From Pascua guehoae (lineage: Eukaryota > Basidiomycota > Tremellomycetes > Trichosporonales > Trichosporonaceae): a stretch of DNA of 64,000 bases. The stretch's first letter is position 1. Each line of letters starts with the position of its first letter. The DNA lies in NCBI GenBank assembly GCA_001600415.1, contig BCJX01000002.1:3241165-3305164 (forward strand), read 5' to 3'. Below the pieces are notes generated by a model, which had not been told where the DNA came from, did not search any database, and was given only the letters and a program-made list of their open reading frames with translations. A program made the position numbers and the translations under genes. Shown here in pieces: positions 1 through 13,282 of the stretch.

Positions 1-2474
1 CCAATGAGGACAACAATGTGGGCGACGCGGCGGGCGCGGAGCTGCCACGAGTCCTCCTCCTTGAGGATCCTTGGTGCGAGGCGGATAAAGAAGCCGAGCG
101 GGAGAATGATGCAGATGAGAAAGGCGGAAAACGAGCCCATAAACGCCATGACGCGGCCAAAGCCGGGGAGGAAGATGGCGGCGGCGGTGCACGCTGCGGT
201 GAGGACGGAGCGGCAGACGATGCGCATGACGCCCTTTGCGGCCTCTTTTGCCTCGTGTTCGGGGTCCGACTCGACTGGGAGCGGCGGGAGCGGGGATGCG
301 GGGCTCTTTGCGCTCTCAAACGACGACCCGGTCGCGAGATAGTCGCTCACGCCGGCGTGCGACAGCGTGTCGTTGATGGTGCTCGCGAGCGTCGTGCTAA
401 ACGCCGACGCGAGCGGGCCCGAGGTCGATGTACGGTGCGTGTGGCCCGAGTGCGATGGCGCACGCGAGCGGGGGAGCATGTGTGCAGGCGGGGCCGGGGC
501 AAGGTTGAGGAATCCCTCAATGGCAATGTTGAGCGGGCGCGTGCACAGGCCAAACTTTGTGAGCGGGTTGATGACAATCATCCACACGGCGACCAGGTTG
601 ATCAGGATCGGGTAGCCAAACTTGGGGTCCATCATCTCGCGCGTAATCTCGTCCGACACGCCGTCGCCGCACATGAGGTATCCGGCCGCACCAGAGACCA
701 TGCTGATCGCCGCGGCAATCGAAAACGAAATGTTAAACACACGGTCGCACGACTTGGGGTTGCGCATGTCCTTTGCAATCGACGGGACGACAGCATGGCC
801 GCCAAAGCCCGCGAGGACAAGCCCAATACCGCCGAGCCAGTTCATGCCCTGCATCTCGGGGCCGAGGCGGGTCGGCATCGGGTCGAGAATGCTGCCGGGC
901 TTCTCCGTCTTCCAGAACCCATCGAATATAATGATGCCGACGAGCGCAGCCGTCGCAATGGTTGAGAGCAACGACGGGATCGCAAGGAGGTTGAGCCTCA
1001 TAAACGTTGTGGGGACGATGCTGCTCGTCAGCGTCATGTTCAACGGCGAGTTTCAAAGACTATACGCACATGAAGAACCCGATGCACATGTAGGCTTCAG
1101 GCGAGTGCTGGGGGAAGAGGACGTTGACCGAGTCGCCAAAGAGGACGATGAGGGCAATGCCCAGTCCGAATAGCTCAAAGCAGAACCTGGAAGCGAGTCA
1201 GCACGTATACTTGTGTCTAGTGGCTATGGACAACCCACAAAACGTTGATCAGCAGACCCGCGCGGGGGCCGAATGCCGCCCTGCCAATGTCCGTGTAGCC
1301 CGAGAGCGACGGGTCCGCAAAGATGAGCCGGGCGAGAAGTTTGGCGCTGTACGTCAGCCACGGCCACAGGGCCACTTCCCAAGCAGAAGAGTTAGATGTA
1401 CGCACGTATGGCAAGTGAGATACGAAAAGCCAATGGTCATGAGGGTGCCGCAAATCCAACCTGCAAACGAGAATGCGAGCGGCATCGAGAGCAGACCAAT
1501 GCCTACGAGCACGGCGCACGTGTTGAACAGCTTGACGTCAGCCACAGTGCGCGTGAGGTAAACCACGCCGTCTCCGGAACTCACCGTCTGGCCGTCGCTG
1601 CTCTCGCCGACGTGTACAATACTCTTGCGGCTCTTGCGCCTGGCGCGGGGCGACGCATGGCGGTCTGCCAGTGTGCGGTCGTCGCTGGGCGTGAGCCGAT
1701 CGGGGCGCCACGACGAACGTCCAGAGCGTGCCGACGCGCGCGACGCCCTGCGGCGTGCGAGGAGGGGCGACACCTCTGTCGAGGGCGCTTCTGCGTGCCG
1801 GACCGACGTCCCCGAGCCGCCGCCAGTCGCGCCATAGCTGCCCACGGCGGGGGTGCCTTCCTTTGCGGCAGTCGCGTACGACTTCCAGCGCGGCGACGGG
1901 TCGTCGGGGAGGCGGCGGGGTGTCGGACGCGGGGTCTGCTCCTGGCTCCCCGAGCTCGACGAGACCGAGGCCATCGAGCTCGACAGGTCGCCACGGGGCG
2001 TCGAGCTGAAGAGCGAGATGATGCCGCCGCGCTTGGCAGGGAGCGAGGCCGCCGCCCCACGCCCAGCACCCGAGCCTGTCTCTGGCGCCTTACCGGTCGG
2101 AACGGGGGCGCTCGCGCCCGTGCCCGCGTCCACAGCCTGGCCCCGTGTAGAGGGCGAGGGGGACACCTCATCCGTCTCGGTCACGGTCGCGAGGGGCTCT
2201 TCGCGCGCCTGGTCGGCGTGCGACGACGACGCCTGCGCGGGGTCCGAGTCGAAAAAGGCCGACGAGTCGGCCGCGCTCTCGTCGTCAACACCCTCGGCGT
2301 CCGACGTGTGGCCCGAGCCCGTCGCCGAGCCCTCGGCGTCCCACTCGGCGTCGTCGCTGTGTGTCGCGTTCGAGTCGGAAAGCCCGTCCTCTCCGTCACC
2401 CCATTGGTAGTCGACAAACGAGGGCGCAGACGGCAGGCCGTGGAAGAAGCGCTGCTGCGAGCGCGAGTCTGCGC
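1..2474 (-). CDS. Avt-type vacuolar amino acid transporter (partial, 3' end off the window)
   Basis: Minus-strand gene running off the left edge. It matches the AAAP/Aa_trans family, Avt1-like: proton-coupled amino acid transport, usually at the vacuole membrane. A long acidic and Ser-rich cytoplasmic N-terminus (2474 to about 1540) precedes the first membrane segment, TCAVLVGIGLLSMPLAFSFA. Further hydrophobic segments follow down to position 1, including GGIGLVLAGFGGHAVVPS. Visible exons are 2474-1406, 1347-1239, 1186-1070 and 1020 to the edge; introns are 58, 52 and 49 nt with CTGAC branch sites. The exon at 2474 begins after a good acceptor (ctgacgcgcag), so at least one more 5' exon lies upstream. 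I could not find an ATG exon in the right phase, so the start is unresolved. A Ser/Pro-rich insertion between membrane segments (about 500-330) is typical of fungal Avt proteins. The family call is firm; substrate is unknown. Confidence 0.85.
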
Positions 2475-5165
2475 GTCAGTTTGCCTGCCTCTGTCTGCTG
2501 ATCATCAAAGAATCTTTGTGTGCGTGTCCGTCCGTGTCCTTGGTGGATCGGCTTCCAGGCCCGCGCACCCGCGACGTGTTGGTTTCCGCATCCGGCAGTG
2601 TCCGTGTCCGTGTTGGCACCGGCGCCGGCGGTATGCGACGCGATACCGGTCGGTCACTGGGCACGGACACGTGGAGGCGGCATTCGTGCATCGCGCGACG
2701 AGCACATGGGCTAGCACGGACATGCGTGACAGATACGCATGGGTGGACACGGGAGGGGTAGGGGACGGGGCGGGCAAGGGGGAGGGGAGGGGAAGGGAAG
2801 GGGCGAGGGGGGCCGGCGCCATCTCGCATCTCGGCTGTTTCTGCCGCATGCAATTCTGCACGTCTCGGATCCCGTGTTACTCACAACTGAAAACGAGGTC
2901 GAGGCTGCTGCGCACGACGCCGCCCCGGGGCTCGGGGGGCGGGGAACGGGGGATGGGGACACTCCCGCGTGCCATTGGGATGGTTTTGGGAGACGAGATG
3001 GTGGTGAGGAAGAGGAATGGGGACGGGGGGGGGGGGGGGGTCGAGTGTTGAAGGGAAGAGATAAAGCAACAGGCAGACCAGTAGCCGCCGGGTTTGTGTT
3101 GTGTCCGTCCGGTCGGTCAGTCTGTCTTGTGACTGACTGACTGACTGTTTTCCCTTGGCCAACGTCGAATGGCTGTTGGACCGCCGGCCTGCGGCCAGGG
3201 TGTCTACTTAGTGCCGAGCGGGGGGCATGGGGGAGAGGCTGGCAATTAGTGCCTTGTTCCGCAAGTGCCGGTGCGTCTCGTGTCGGTCCTCTCTCTCTCT
3301 CTCTCTCTGTCTAGAGCGTTATGTGGGATCCAGACGAGGGTGTGGGTGGCCAGGTGGGATTTTTGCCGTCTTGCCTCTTCTGCCTTTCTGCCTTTGGCTT
3401 TGCCAAGTCGTTTGTCGATCTTGTCCGGAGCCCCCACCAACCACAGATCAGCACACCACGTGACATGTGGCTTTTCTCCTTCAACCCTTGGCTAACCTAA
3501 AGGTCTAACATAGACGCACACCACCGCCCAATGCCGCCATTGCCGCCTCCCCCGCACTGAGCCCACAATCCTCGGCCAGCCAGTCAAACCGCAACCCAAC
3601 GCAAAGAGCCAGGGCAGGGACAAAAGAGTGACAGTCGTTGCCGGCCAGCCCTGGGTCCCCTCGAGTGGTAAACACCCGGCATCTCGTATGCCAAACCCCT
3701 CGCATCACACTGGTCGGCCTCGCCGCGGCTTGGCAGGTATTACCCCACGCCGCGGCCCCGCGGCAACCCAAGTCAATTACCGGGATCAGGTGCCACTGCC
3801 GCACGTTGCGCCAGTTGTTAAAAGGTCATGTGAGCTCGAAGAGCATGGGAATCGCTTAATCGAGGCACGCAGAATCTCAGTCGTCAAAGGTGTCCCGTAA
3901 CCGCATGCGGGGCCACCGTTTACTCTACAGCAAGCAAGCCTGACAACAAACCGCGGCGGAGCCGGGGCCCAGCATTGAGGACCCCCCGACTGTCGTACGG
4001 ACTGGGTGTTGGGCGATGGTTGCCCGCGGCTCGGGCAAGTCTTGTCGGCCTCGTACAAAGTCTGATCGGATATGCCGCAACCCCGCAACTTCGCCGACGC
4101 AATATGTGTGGGGTGTGAATGTGGCACGTTCACCTCGCATCCGCCACACATCGACCACCGTGACCGCCTTGATGAAACGGAACACGACAATTGAAGCAAT
4201 TGAAACATTCTGTGTGTCAACTGCATGTGGCACTAGGCACCTGCGACAGGCCGCAGACCAATATTAGAAGATTGAGCTCTCGCCAAGGTTCCTAGTGCTA
4301 CTGTCTTCAGTTCTCACACGCGCCAGATCTGTCGCACGTGATGGGCTGGCTCTGATGCTGTGTAGGACAACTCCTGAGTTACTGAGTTACCTTGTAACGC
4401 ATGCACCATGCACCAGCATCGCTGATGTGGATGATGTTGCCAGAAGACTTTGGGACCGGCGCCACTGTCGAAAATATGGACGTGGACATGAGATTCATGT
4501 TGACTTGCTTCGAGAGGCATGTGCGCCGAAGTGAACAGAACTAAGTTTGCTGCCAGGTACCAGGATAACATCACCATTACATCCACCTCTGAAACACCGA
4601 TATTGAGTCCAGCCTCTACAGATGGCCTGTGTCATCTACAGTACGGTGTAGTTCTGGATCTGGCCCATGAACTGTGGGGTTGCCGAACAGCCTGCATTCC
4701 GCACCATGCCCCTTCCGGCTGGCACGTCCACCGCCGACAAGTCTTCCGCGGTCAATCGGTTTGCAGTCAACAAGCTATTGGAACACCTCCCTACACCTAC
4801 AGACACGCATCATCACCCTGTCTCTCTGCCTCCCAATGAGCTACGGTTGGTAACTCCCAACGCAGCTAGGATGGCAACTGCCCTGCAGTTCACGTCCCAG
4901 ATGCTATTGCAGCACAGCCTAGACAGGATTGCAGCACAACTGTGCACAGTGGGACCTTGTGGGACCTGTACGGAGACGAGGGACAGGACATGCACAGTCC
5001 ATCCTGGACAACCGAAACAAAACCCGAAACAGGTCCGCCAAACACCGCCGTCTGCAACCCCCCTCCTTTGCCTGTGCAAACCCGATGGGCTGCGCAAATC
5101 CCTAGGGGCCGTCCAAACCCACAAAAACGAATGCCAGCGATGGCCGTTGACCAACACCAGCCCTT
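2475..5165. other. Non-coding stretch upstream of the Avt gene
   Basis: No convincing gene was found on either strand; the open frames here lack splice-supported continuity and recognisable motifs. It should hold the missing 5' exon and promoter of the Avt-like gene (probably 2475-2900). Visible features are a G16 run at 3025-3040, a GACT-type repeat near 3131-3146 and a TC dinucleotide run near 3289-3310. Confidence 0.5.
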
Positions 5166-5247
5166 CTCTCTGTCGGAGAGTCGAACTCCGCTCTCCCGCG
5201 AGCACACAGTGACAAGCGAGCATACTAAACCGATATACGAACAGAGA
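5166..5247 (-). tRNA. tRNA-Asp (GTC) with short intron, copy 1
   Basis: Read on the minus strand, the acceptor arms TCTCTGT and ACAGAGA pair fully, with discriminator G at 5166. The T arm is CGGAG-TTCGACT-CTCCG. The anticodon stem CTCGC/GCGGG closes a TTGTCAC-type loop with anticodon GTC. About 9 nt interrupt the loop just after position 37, the normal place for a nuclear tRNA intron. A T5 run lies downstream on the transcribed strand (about 5130-5145). The sequence is identical to the copy 310 bp away. Confidence 0.88.
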
Positions 5248-5475
5248 TGGTCATTTACATGGCGAGGAGGCAAGCCCCTCCGATTGGCCAGTCTCACTCT
5301 CTCCTTGTCTCCGAGTGTGCAGCTGGGAAGAGCGAGTGGCTCAGCGCGAGTCACTCCCCCCACTGTTGGAATCATTAGCCCCACAAACGCCTATCTGCAA
5401 AAGCGAAGGTGAACCCCCACCCTTTCCCGACGCGAATCAGGCTTGAGACTTTCTCCTGACGAGTAAAAACACAGT

Positions 5476-5557
5476 CTCTCTGTCGGAGAGTCGAACTCCG
5501 CTCTCCCGCGAGCACACAGTGACAAGCGAGCATACTAAACCGATATACGAACAGAGA
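5476..5557 (-). tRNA. tRNA-Asp (GTC) with short intron, copy 2
   Basis: This is an exact 82-bp repeat of the tRNA-Asp at 5166-5247, including the 9-nt intron, on the same strand. Flanking sequence is unrelated apart from about 5 bp. The downstream terminator is the aaaaa at 5464-5469, which reads as T5 on the transcribed strand. All arms and the GTC anticodon are intact, so both copies look functional. Confidence 0.88.
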
Positions 5558-6031
5558 TGGTGTTGGAGTTTCGAACAGCCTTCGTGCCGGGGGCGCTCAG
5601 GGGTCCAAGTTCATGCTGGTAATATTGGTGATGTGCTGTGACTCTTGGCTCGTGTCTTGCGCCATTACAGCCACTGGTTGAGCAAAGGTCAACATGTGGG
5701 AAACCTCGTCTACAACAAAGTTCCTCGCCGAGCATCCCTTCCACTCCGAAGCGGAAAAAGCGCCTCTCCCACTTCGCAGAAGGGGGGGGGGGGTGCCAAA
5801 AAAAAGGTCCAGACTTCCTCCTAATCCTTAAACCCGTGTTCTCACCCGCTTCTCATACCCCTCATGACCAGACAGAATTCCCAAAAGATGCCTTTGTTGA
5901 GCGATACAGTACTGTACACCAGATGTGACCTGAATAGCATTCCGCAGTACAAGGCATCTCTTGCATCACTTGAACCCCGCTTCATTTGAAGCCCTCTTCT
6001 CTATCCATCATGACCCCCATAAACGAAACAA
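5558..6031. other. Short intergenic stretch downstream of the sugar permease
   Basis: No gene seen. A G12 run (5782-5793) is followed almost at once by an A8 run. This is the 3' flank of the minus-strand permease gene. Confidence 0.5.
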
Positions 6032-7848
6032 CTAATGCGCTTCGTGACTCGCTGCCTCCTGTGCGGCAGTGACTGTTTTGTTGAACCGCCACGCTGGAAT
6101 TCTGCGCTCGTACAGCTCGTCGAGCTCGGCGTACGACCTGCCCTTTGTCTCGGGAACCGTAAACCACACAAGGATTGTAAACAGAAATGCCAGCGGGCCA
6201 AAGAAGAAACCTAATTGTCAGCCAGTGCTCATCATCCCCGCTCTCACCTGTCTTGGCTCCCCAGCCGGCATATTGGGGACTAAGCATCAATGGGACGCAG
6301 TAGTTGAAGATGATGCCGTTGAGCGACTGCAGAATGGCGGCAATGCCGGCTGTTTGAGTCCTAAGCACCGGCGTGCTATTCTCAACCAGCGAGAGCCAGC
6401 CGATCGGTCCACACGAGAGCGCATAAGCGAGGACCCAGATGGCCATCATGGCAATCATGGCCGAGCCAGTACTGGACCTGATACCAATGACGCCCATGGC
6501 ACCAACAATGAGGTTGCAGGCACACATGACGATGCCGCCCATGATTAACAGCGGTCGGCGACCGGCCTTGTCGACCAGGTAGAACGAGCACAGGACGCCA
6601 AACAGGAGCACACATGAAACAATCACGTTGGCCTCGAACGCGTTGCTCATGCCGATTGTCTGCAAAAAGTATGCCGCGTTGAACATGAGGGGTCCGCCGA
6701 CAAAGTTCTACCAGTCAGCAATGACGAATTTCTGCAGAAACTAACCTGCATGGAGAACGGGATCGTAGAAATCAGAGTACGACGAAGGTTGGTGCCCTTG
6801 AAGCACGCGATCCAGGTGTACTTGCTCGACTTTGCAACCAGTGCTTCGCTCTCTTCAACCTCTTGGCGAAAGACGGCGTATTCGTGCTCCTCGTCGTAGT
6901 CGGGAATCTTGCCGTTGAGGCGTCGAAGAGAAGCCATGGCCTTGTCATGTTTACCGTTCTTGCAGTACCAGACTGGAGACTCGGGGAGGAGCACCATGAC
7001 AGGGATCCAGATACCGACAATGACAAACTCGGAATAAAATGCGTGGCGGTACTCGAGTGGGGCGGTCTGGTGTCAGCCTAGTTCGGCCAACGCACATACA
7101 TACCTTCTGCAGGACCTCCATGCCAATGGATGAGAACAAGCCACCCAGAGCCCAAGCAAACGAAAAGCACGAGAGGTGGATGCCACGAAACTGCTTTGTC
7201 GTAACCTCGGACATGTACGTCGTGACTGTCGTGCCAATGAATCCGGCCGCAAAGCCGCAGACAATCTTGGCGACGAGAAAGACGACCCAGTTCTTGGCTA
7301 CAATCTCGAGAATAATGGCCTAACATTAGCAGAGAACCTGGTAGCGGGGGTCCTCACAATCAAGATGAACACAGTCAACGCGTAGAGGTTGAATTTCAAG
7401 CCAAACTTTTGAGCAGTTATCGGCGACAAGCCCTGGAGGAGTACTTGGGAGCCAAAGTTGACCTGAATAGTCAGTGCCGAAGAGCGAGTGTGTGGCGGGT
7501 CACTCACGCCGTTCCATGCGCCAACGTGGTTTGCGTCCAAGGCAAGGTTGCCATTTGCGTCGTGCTTTGTGCCAAACTGGTTGATAAAGCCCTGGTTGGC
7601 AGTCACCGCACCAGGAATGGCCAGCGTAAACCCAAGGTACCTAACACGTCAGCCGTGAACGCGCACTGTCAAACTTACATGGCAGCGATCGAGACCAGCA
7701 GTCCCACAATAAACCGGCGTGGAAACTTGCGGATGGCTTCAGCACGGGTAAGGCTGGCATAGTGGGACACCAGAACGTCTGGGTCGCCCGCAGCCTGGAT
7801 GTGGTCGATCTCTGCCTTCGTGTCCTGGTCAAGCTTTGTCTGCGACAT
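6032..7848 (-). CDS. MFS sugar (glucoside:H+) permease
   Basis: Twelve-helix major facilitator sugar transporter, probably at the plasma membrane, importing a di- or oligosaccharide with protons. Seven exons join in frame to about 527 aa: 7848-7679, 7640-7508, 7462-7358, 7319-7104, 7066-6746, 6707-6248 and 6210-6032; introns are only 37-45 nt. Seen motifs: LPESPVWY at the end of helix 6, DKAGRRPLL in the middle loop, and PETKGRSYAELDELYERR after the last helix. The AELDELYERRIPAWRF tail resembles fungal alpha-glucoside/maltose permeases, whereas the divergent neighbour is a GH1 beta-glucosidase, which suggests cellobiose or another beta-glucoside; substrate is therefore open. The start is the ATG giving MSQTKLDQ, about 40 bp below a TATATAT box. 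Confidence 0.9.
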
Positions 7849-8341
7849 TGCGGAAAGTTGTCTGGGGACTCCAACTACCCCGCGTCACGGATATATATGC
7901 CCACAAACTCATGGAGCATGTGCTACCATGTGCTACCGACGGTACCTTGAACCGACAGCGGTTGCTCCGCTGATGCTCCGGGATGGAGCGCCACCCCATT
8001 GACGTCCGAGGATGCCGTTCACCCTGGCAAGTGGATGTCACCCCGTAGATCCTCCGAGCCCTTTGGCCGCTGACGCTCCGGGCTGGGGGCCGAGACAGTT
8101 GCAGGTAATAATAAACACCAAAGTCAAACTCAGTAGCCGAGAGTGTGGAATATCATATTCTGCACCACATGCTCCACAGGGGCCACCTATGAATGGAAAG
8201 AACGATGACGGGGAACGCCGGCAGTGCACCTCGGCAATCAACATTCCTCCGTAGTTGCCCCGCTGCTAGCCCACGGTCGGAACGATGAACGAGCAGCATA
8301 AAACGCTGCTACGCATCTTACACACCCTCACACGCACCACA
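7849..8341. promoter_or_regulatory. Bidirectional promoter between sugar permease and beta-glucosidase
   Basis: This 490-bp divergent interval lies between two functionally matched genes. A TATATAT element (7890-7898) sits on the permease side, with a GCGGGG Mig1/CreA-like core near 7877-7882. On the GH1 side is a weak CATAAAA (about 8296). A 17-bp element, CTGAYGCTCCGGGNTGG, occurs at 7970-7986 and again at 8070-8086, exactly 100 bp apart in the same orientation; related TCCGAGGAT/TCCTCCGAG words lie between. The repeat may bind a shared activator, but that is inference. Confidence 0.5.
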
Positions 8342-9970
<1,629 letters not shown>

Positions 9971-10690
9971 AAGTGCTCCATGTATCCACCACTTATGATG
10001 CTACTATTACCGTGCGAGAGTGTGGGGTATGTGCACGCTCGCACTGTTGCTCTCCCTCCCACTGTTGCTCTCCCGCCCACTGTTGCTCTCTCTCGCACTC
10101 GACTGCTCGACTAGAATACTGACGAATACTGGCGCTTAAGGCCCAACTGACTCGACTGCCTGCCTGGCTGCCCAAACTGCCTATACGCACACACCCGCTT
10201 ACTTTTTTATCCACACCCACCTAGTAGGCATCCGTACAAGTACTACAGCCATCATTGTGTACGTGGAGTATGAGAGAGGCTTGTGGAGGAGTTGTATGCG
10301 GGTTGTGGGTGGTATGGACGTTGTCCAGTCATGGGTCACGGAAGCAAAAGTCGCCGCACGCACCTCACCTCATAAGCTCGTCAGGCACGAGCCAGCCGTC
10401 CATCCACCCCCCTTGTTGTTCACAATCCACTTTCTATCTTTACTGCTCACTACACGATGCTTTCTCCCCTATCCTCCTTACACACTAGCTTACACATCAT
10501 ATCCTAGTACACGCATATCTACTCCTGACAGCATTCACATCTGCAGTGACTCGCTCGATAACACACCATCATCCGCCGTTCATCCCCCGTCATTCGTCAT
10601 CCAGGCATCTTCCTTCGGCCAAGGCTTCAACGCACGGCAAGCAAACACGACGGGTCCCCGAAGCCAGGCTCCCCAGTAACCCCTGAGACA
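9971..10690. other. Intergenic region with an 18-bp triple repeat
   Basis: No gene seen. Around 10045-10095 three near-identical 18-bp units (ACTGTTGCTCTCCCNCCC) lie in tandem. The right part (10400-10690) is C/T-rich and is probably the promoter and leader of the next gene. Confidence 0.5.
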
Positions 10691-11962
10691 ATGGTCTCCA
10701 TTAAGACACCGTCGCCTGCTGTCATGCGAATGCCGGTTGATTCAGTGCTCACTGAGCCGATCGGGACTACCACGCCGCCCTCGCCCTCAGACAGGATAAC
10801 AGGCGCGGAGACGACGCCACCCTCTGAGCCGGCAACGCCCGCTGAGAAACCAACACCCAAGGACCCAGTGACGGACACTGAACCGGTCTTGAGCGCAGCG
10901 GAAGAGCCGACAGTGCTCGGCGTAGACAAAGTTGCACCTGCCAATGGTGTGATGGCCGGGGGGCAGGCATCAGCGCCGCTTCCGGACGCGACGACAACGC
11001 CCGCCAATGCTACAGTTGTTGGAGAACGAGCCGCCACGTCATCCCAAGGCGAAGACTGCACTACTCCATCGCCTTCCCAACCTCGAGCTACCCAGGCATC
11101 CAAGCCCATCAACGATACACTATGGAACCGCTTTCGCACTCTGTTCCTGTACCGATCCCTTCTGTGGTGGCGCGAACGTCGCGGACGACCGGTTGGTGCC
11201 GTGCTCATGACGTCAAAGCTGTGCATCAAAACCAGTACTCTTGCCGAGGCCCACGCAATGCGCTTTGTCGCTCAACATACCTCAATACCGGTACCAAAGG
11301 TTTATACGGCTTTCGAGTGTGGGGGTGAGGCCTACATCCTCATGGACCGTGTCCCAGGACAGATGCTCGCCGTGGGTTATGAAGAGCGCTCGGAGGAATC
11401 CAAACAGCGGATCCTTGATCAGCTGCGCGATTTTGTTGCCCAGCTGCGCGCCATCCCACCTCCACCGGGCATGGGTCGTGGTGTGTCAAACGTCGATGGT
11501 GGACCGATATACGGCCAACTCTTCTCGGGGCCCACGCCATTCTTGGGCCCATTTCCGACGATTTCAGACTTTCACAAGGGCCTGCGCGGGGAGGACATGA
11601 CCGTCGAGAGCGTTCAAGATGTCGTACACAAGGCCCCCTCCTTGCCGGCCATGATCGTCTGGCAAGACCGGCCATGGCCTACCGCGGTGTTCACGCACGG
11701 CGACCTCAGCTCATTCAACATCATGGTCAACAGCGACGATCAGATCACAGGCATTATCGATTGGGAGACGGCGGGATGGTATCCACCATATTGGGAGTAC
11801 ACGGCCGCCTACGATGCCACGTGGCAAAATCGATTCTGGCAGAAGGAGGTTGGACGATTCATGACCATCGACCCGTACGACCTTAAAATGGACATGATGC
11901 GCAAACGATACTGCACACCATTCAGTATTGTTTGGGAGGTTGACGAGTACAACGTTGTCTAA
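10691..11962 (+). CDS. Aminoglycoside phosphotransferase (APH)-like kinase
   Basis: Single-exon gene of 423 aa. The first 130 residues are Pro/Thr/Ala-rich and probably disordered. The rest is an APH/choline-kinase-like fold: an N-lobe with AEAHAMRFVAQHTSIPVPKV, a hinge AYILMDRVPG, the catalytic loop FTHGDLSSFNIMV (Asp as base, Asn for metal) and the metal-binding IIDWETAGWYPPYWE. Fungi carry many such genes; in this family they phosphorylate small molecules of mostly unknown identity, so drug resistance should not be assumed. It is convergent with the minus-strand gene ending only 35 bp away. The family is firm and the substrate unknown. Confidence 0.88.
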   Translation: MVSIKTPSPAVMRMPVDSVLTEPIGTTTPPSPSDRITGAETTPPSEPATPAEKPTPKDPVTDTEPVLSAAEEPTVLGVDKVAPANGVMAGGQASAPLPDATTTPANATVVGERAATSSQGEDCTTPSPSQPRATQASKPINDTLWNRFRTLFLYRSLLWWRERRGRPVGAVLMTSKLCIKTSTLAEAHAMRFVAQHTSIPVPKVYTAFECGGEAYILMDRVPGQMLAVGYEERSEESKQRILDQLRDFVAQLRAIPPPPGMGRGVSNVDGGPIYGQLFSGPTPFLGPFPTISDFHKGLRGEDMTVESVQDVVHKAPSLPAMIVWQDRPWPTAVFTHGDLSSFNIMVNSDDQITGIIDWETAGWYPPYWEYTAAYDATWQNRFWQKEVGRFMTIDPYDLKMDMMRKRYCTPFSIVWEVDEYNVV

Positions 11963-11996
11963 TCTCTCTATAATTTGATACCAACAGCCTGGCATG

Positions 11997-12534
11997 CTAC
12001 GGCACTGTCTGCTTGTTCTCCAACATATCCCAGGTTGCCACCCAATCTAATCCAAACTGCTTCTTTTTGAATACCTCGGCTGCAAACCCCCAGCAAGTCT
12101 GTTCGATGGTGTTCCAGTCGAGGTTGGAGGTGCCGATTACACCCGGGTTGTTTGCGAGGGTGGCGAGGGCATTGCGGGCCCACAGGCGGCAGTTTGGAGG
12201 GCGGGGAAGCGGTTCGGCAGCGAGTATGGCAGTCATTTGGTGTTTGTTCTCGATCTTTCCCACCATCACCCGCACAATGCCCTTGCCAGTGTTACCAGTC
12301 CCGGTTGGCCCCTTGCTCTCGACTCTCCAAACGGTCCTCTGTGGCGCGCCATCGGTCGCGTGGTACAGAGTCCCATGGCTTGGGCCTTTGGCGCCTTTCT
12401 TCGCAGACCACAGGGCCCAGTGATAGCTGTACAGGTCAGTAAGGGAAGCAATAGTGGTCCCTAGTGGCTCACCTCTCACTGCCGCTGCCCCGGTCGTAGA
12501 GGGCAATGTAAAGGCGGTCATTGTTTCTTGTCAT
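11997..12534 (-). CDS. Small conserved-looking fungal protein of unknown function
   Basis: I do not recognise the family. Two exons (12534-12473 and 12426-11997, a 46-nt intron with branch ACTGAC and acceptor TACAG) give about 163 aa beginning MTRNNDRLYIALYDRGSGSE. A longer unspliced frame beginning at 12521 exists, but the spliced model reads more like a folded protein: short beta-prone strands such as RLYIALYDRG, YHWALWSAK and GTLYHATDG. No signal peptide or membrane segment is present. The Tyr-His-Trp-Ala-Leu segment followed by a basic patch and the pattern of strands recall small hypothetical proteins common in Ascomycetes and Basidiomycetes. Function is unknown. Confidence 0.65.
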
Positions 12535-13282
12535 CTTGTTACACGTCCTTTAGAATGGGTGAATGGGAGCGAGCGTTGACGTGTGATGTCTGCTGACGTT
12601 TGGTGGTACAGCCTGAGTGCTGGGTATGATTGTGACAGGTGGTGGGGGTCCATTCCGGGTGACAAGTGAGACTTTATAACGAGCCTGTTGAACCCGCGGT
12701 CGCCTTGCCCATCTCAGCCTAGATGCTGTGGACACCAAGACTAAGTCAGCCGGCCTTCAAGAAACGAGACACCCAAGTTGCGACATTGCCCCTCACCGGA
12801 AGGGAACCTTGGTATACGTACACTGCAATTGCCGAGACGCGTTCCCAAGTGTGCGTTGAAAGCAATGTAGCAGGCAGAAGATCGAAGCCTAGCAACACCC
12901 AACGGAGCGAGCAAGCTGCAACATCACCCCTTCCAAGTCAGGAGTTGAGACGAGAACTCCTCGCGGGGATGGGTGGGACGTTCCGAACTTTACGTTGTTA
13001 CTTGTACATAGCCCATAAAGCGGTGTATGCCGCAGGCTGAACAGGCCAAGCGTGCGAAACGAACAATCCAACGGCGACCCAGGAAGGCACGGGGCACACT
13101 GTTCCGCAAGGGGCTGAAACGCTGCTGCATATGCCGCTGAGCTGTGCCGCTGAGCTGTGCCACTGAGCCATGCCCCTTGCTGGTATGGTTTACAAGCTCT
13201 ACATGCCAATGTATTCTACATTCTACCCTCGGCGACGCTACACGCATGGGATCCCAACTGGGCGTGTCACTGGATTACTGGA
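12535..13282. other. Intergenic stretch with no gene seen
   Basis: Open frames here overlap one another without motifs or splice support. Near 13135-13170 a 14-bp unit (GCTGAGCTGTGCC) is repeated three times imperfectly. Confidence 0.45.

Noticed and set aside
18..965. Long plus-strand open frame opposite the Avt-like gene
   Set aside because: It is the complement of a well-supported minus-strand transporter exon; GC-rich third positions leave the opposite strand open.
3025..3040. G16 tract as a G-quadruplex control element
   Set aside because: A single homopolymer without further support; noted as a repeat only.
1396..3051. 551-codon plus-strand frame
   Set aside because: Arg/Ala-rich, motif-free, and overlaps the real minus-strand N-terminal exon of the transporter.
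8285..8341. Upstream in-frame ATG of the beta-glucosidase
   Set aside because: Adds 19 residues not typical of GH1 N-termini and lies near a TATA-like word; the ATG at 8342 is preferred.
10691..11962. Reading the APH-like gene as an antibiotic resistance gene
   Set aside because: The fold is shared by many fungal kinases of other small molecules; nothing in the sequence indicates drug substrates.
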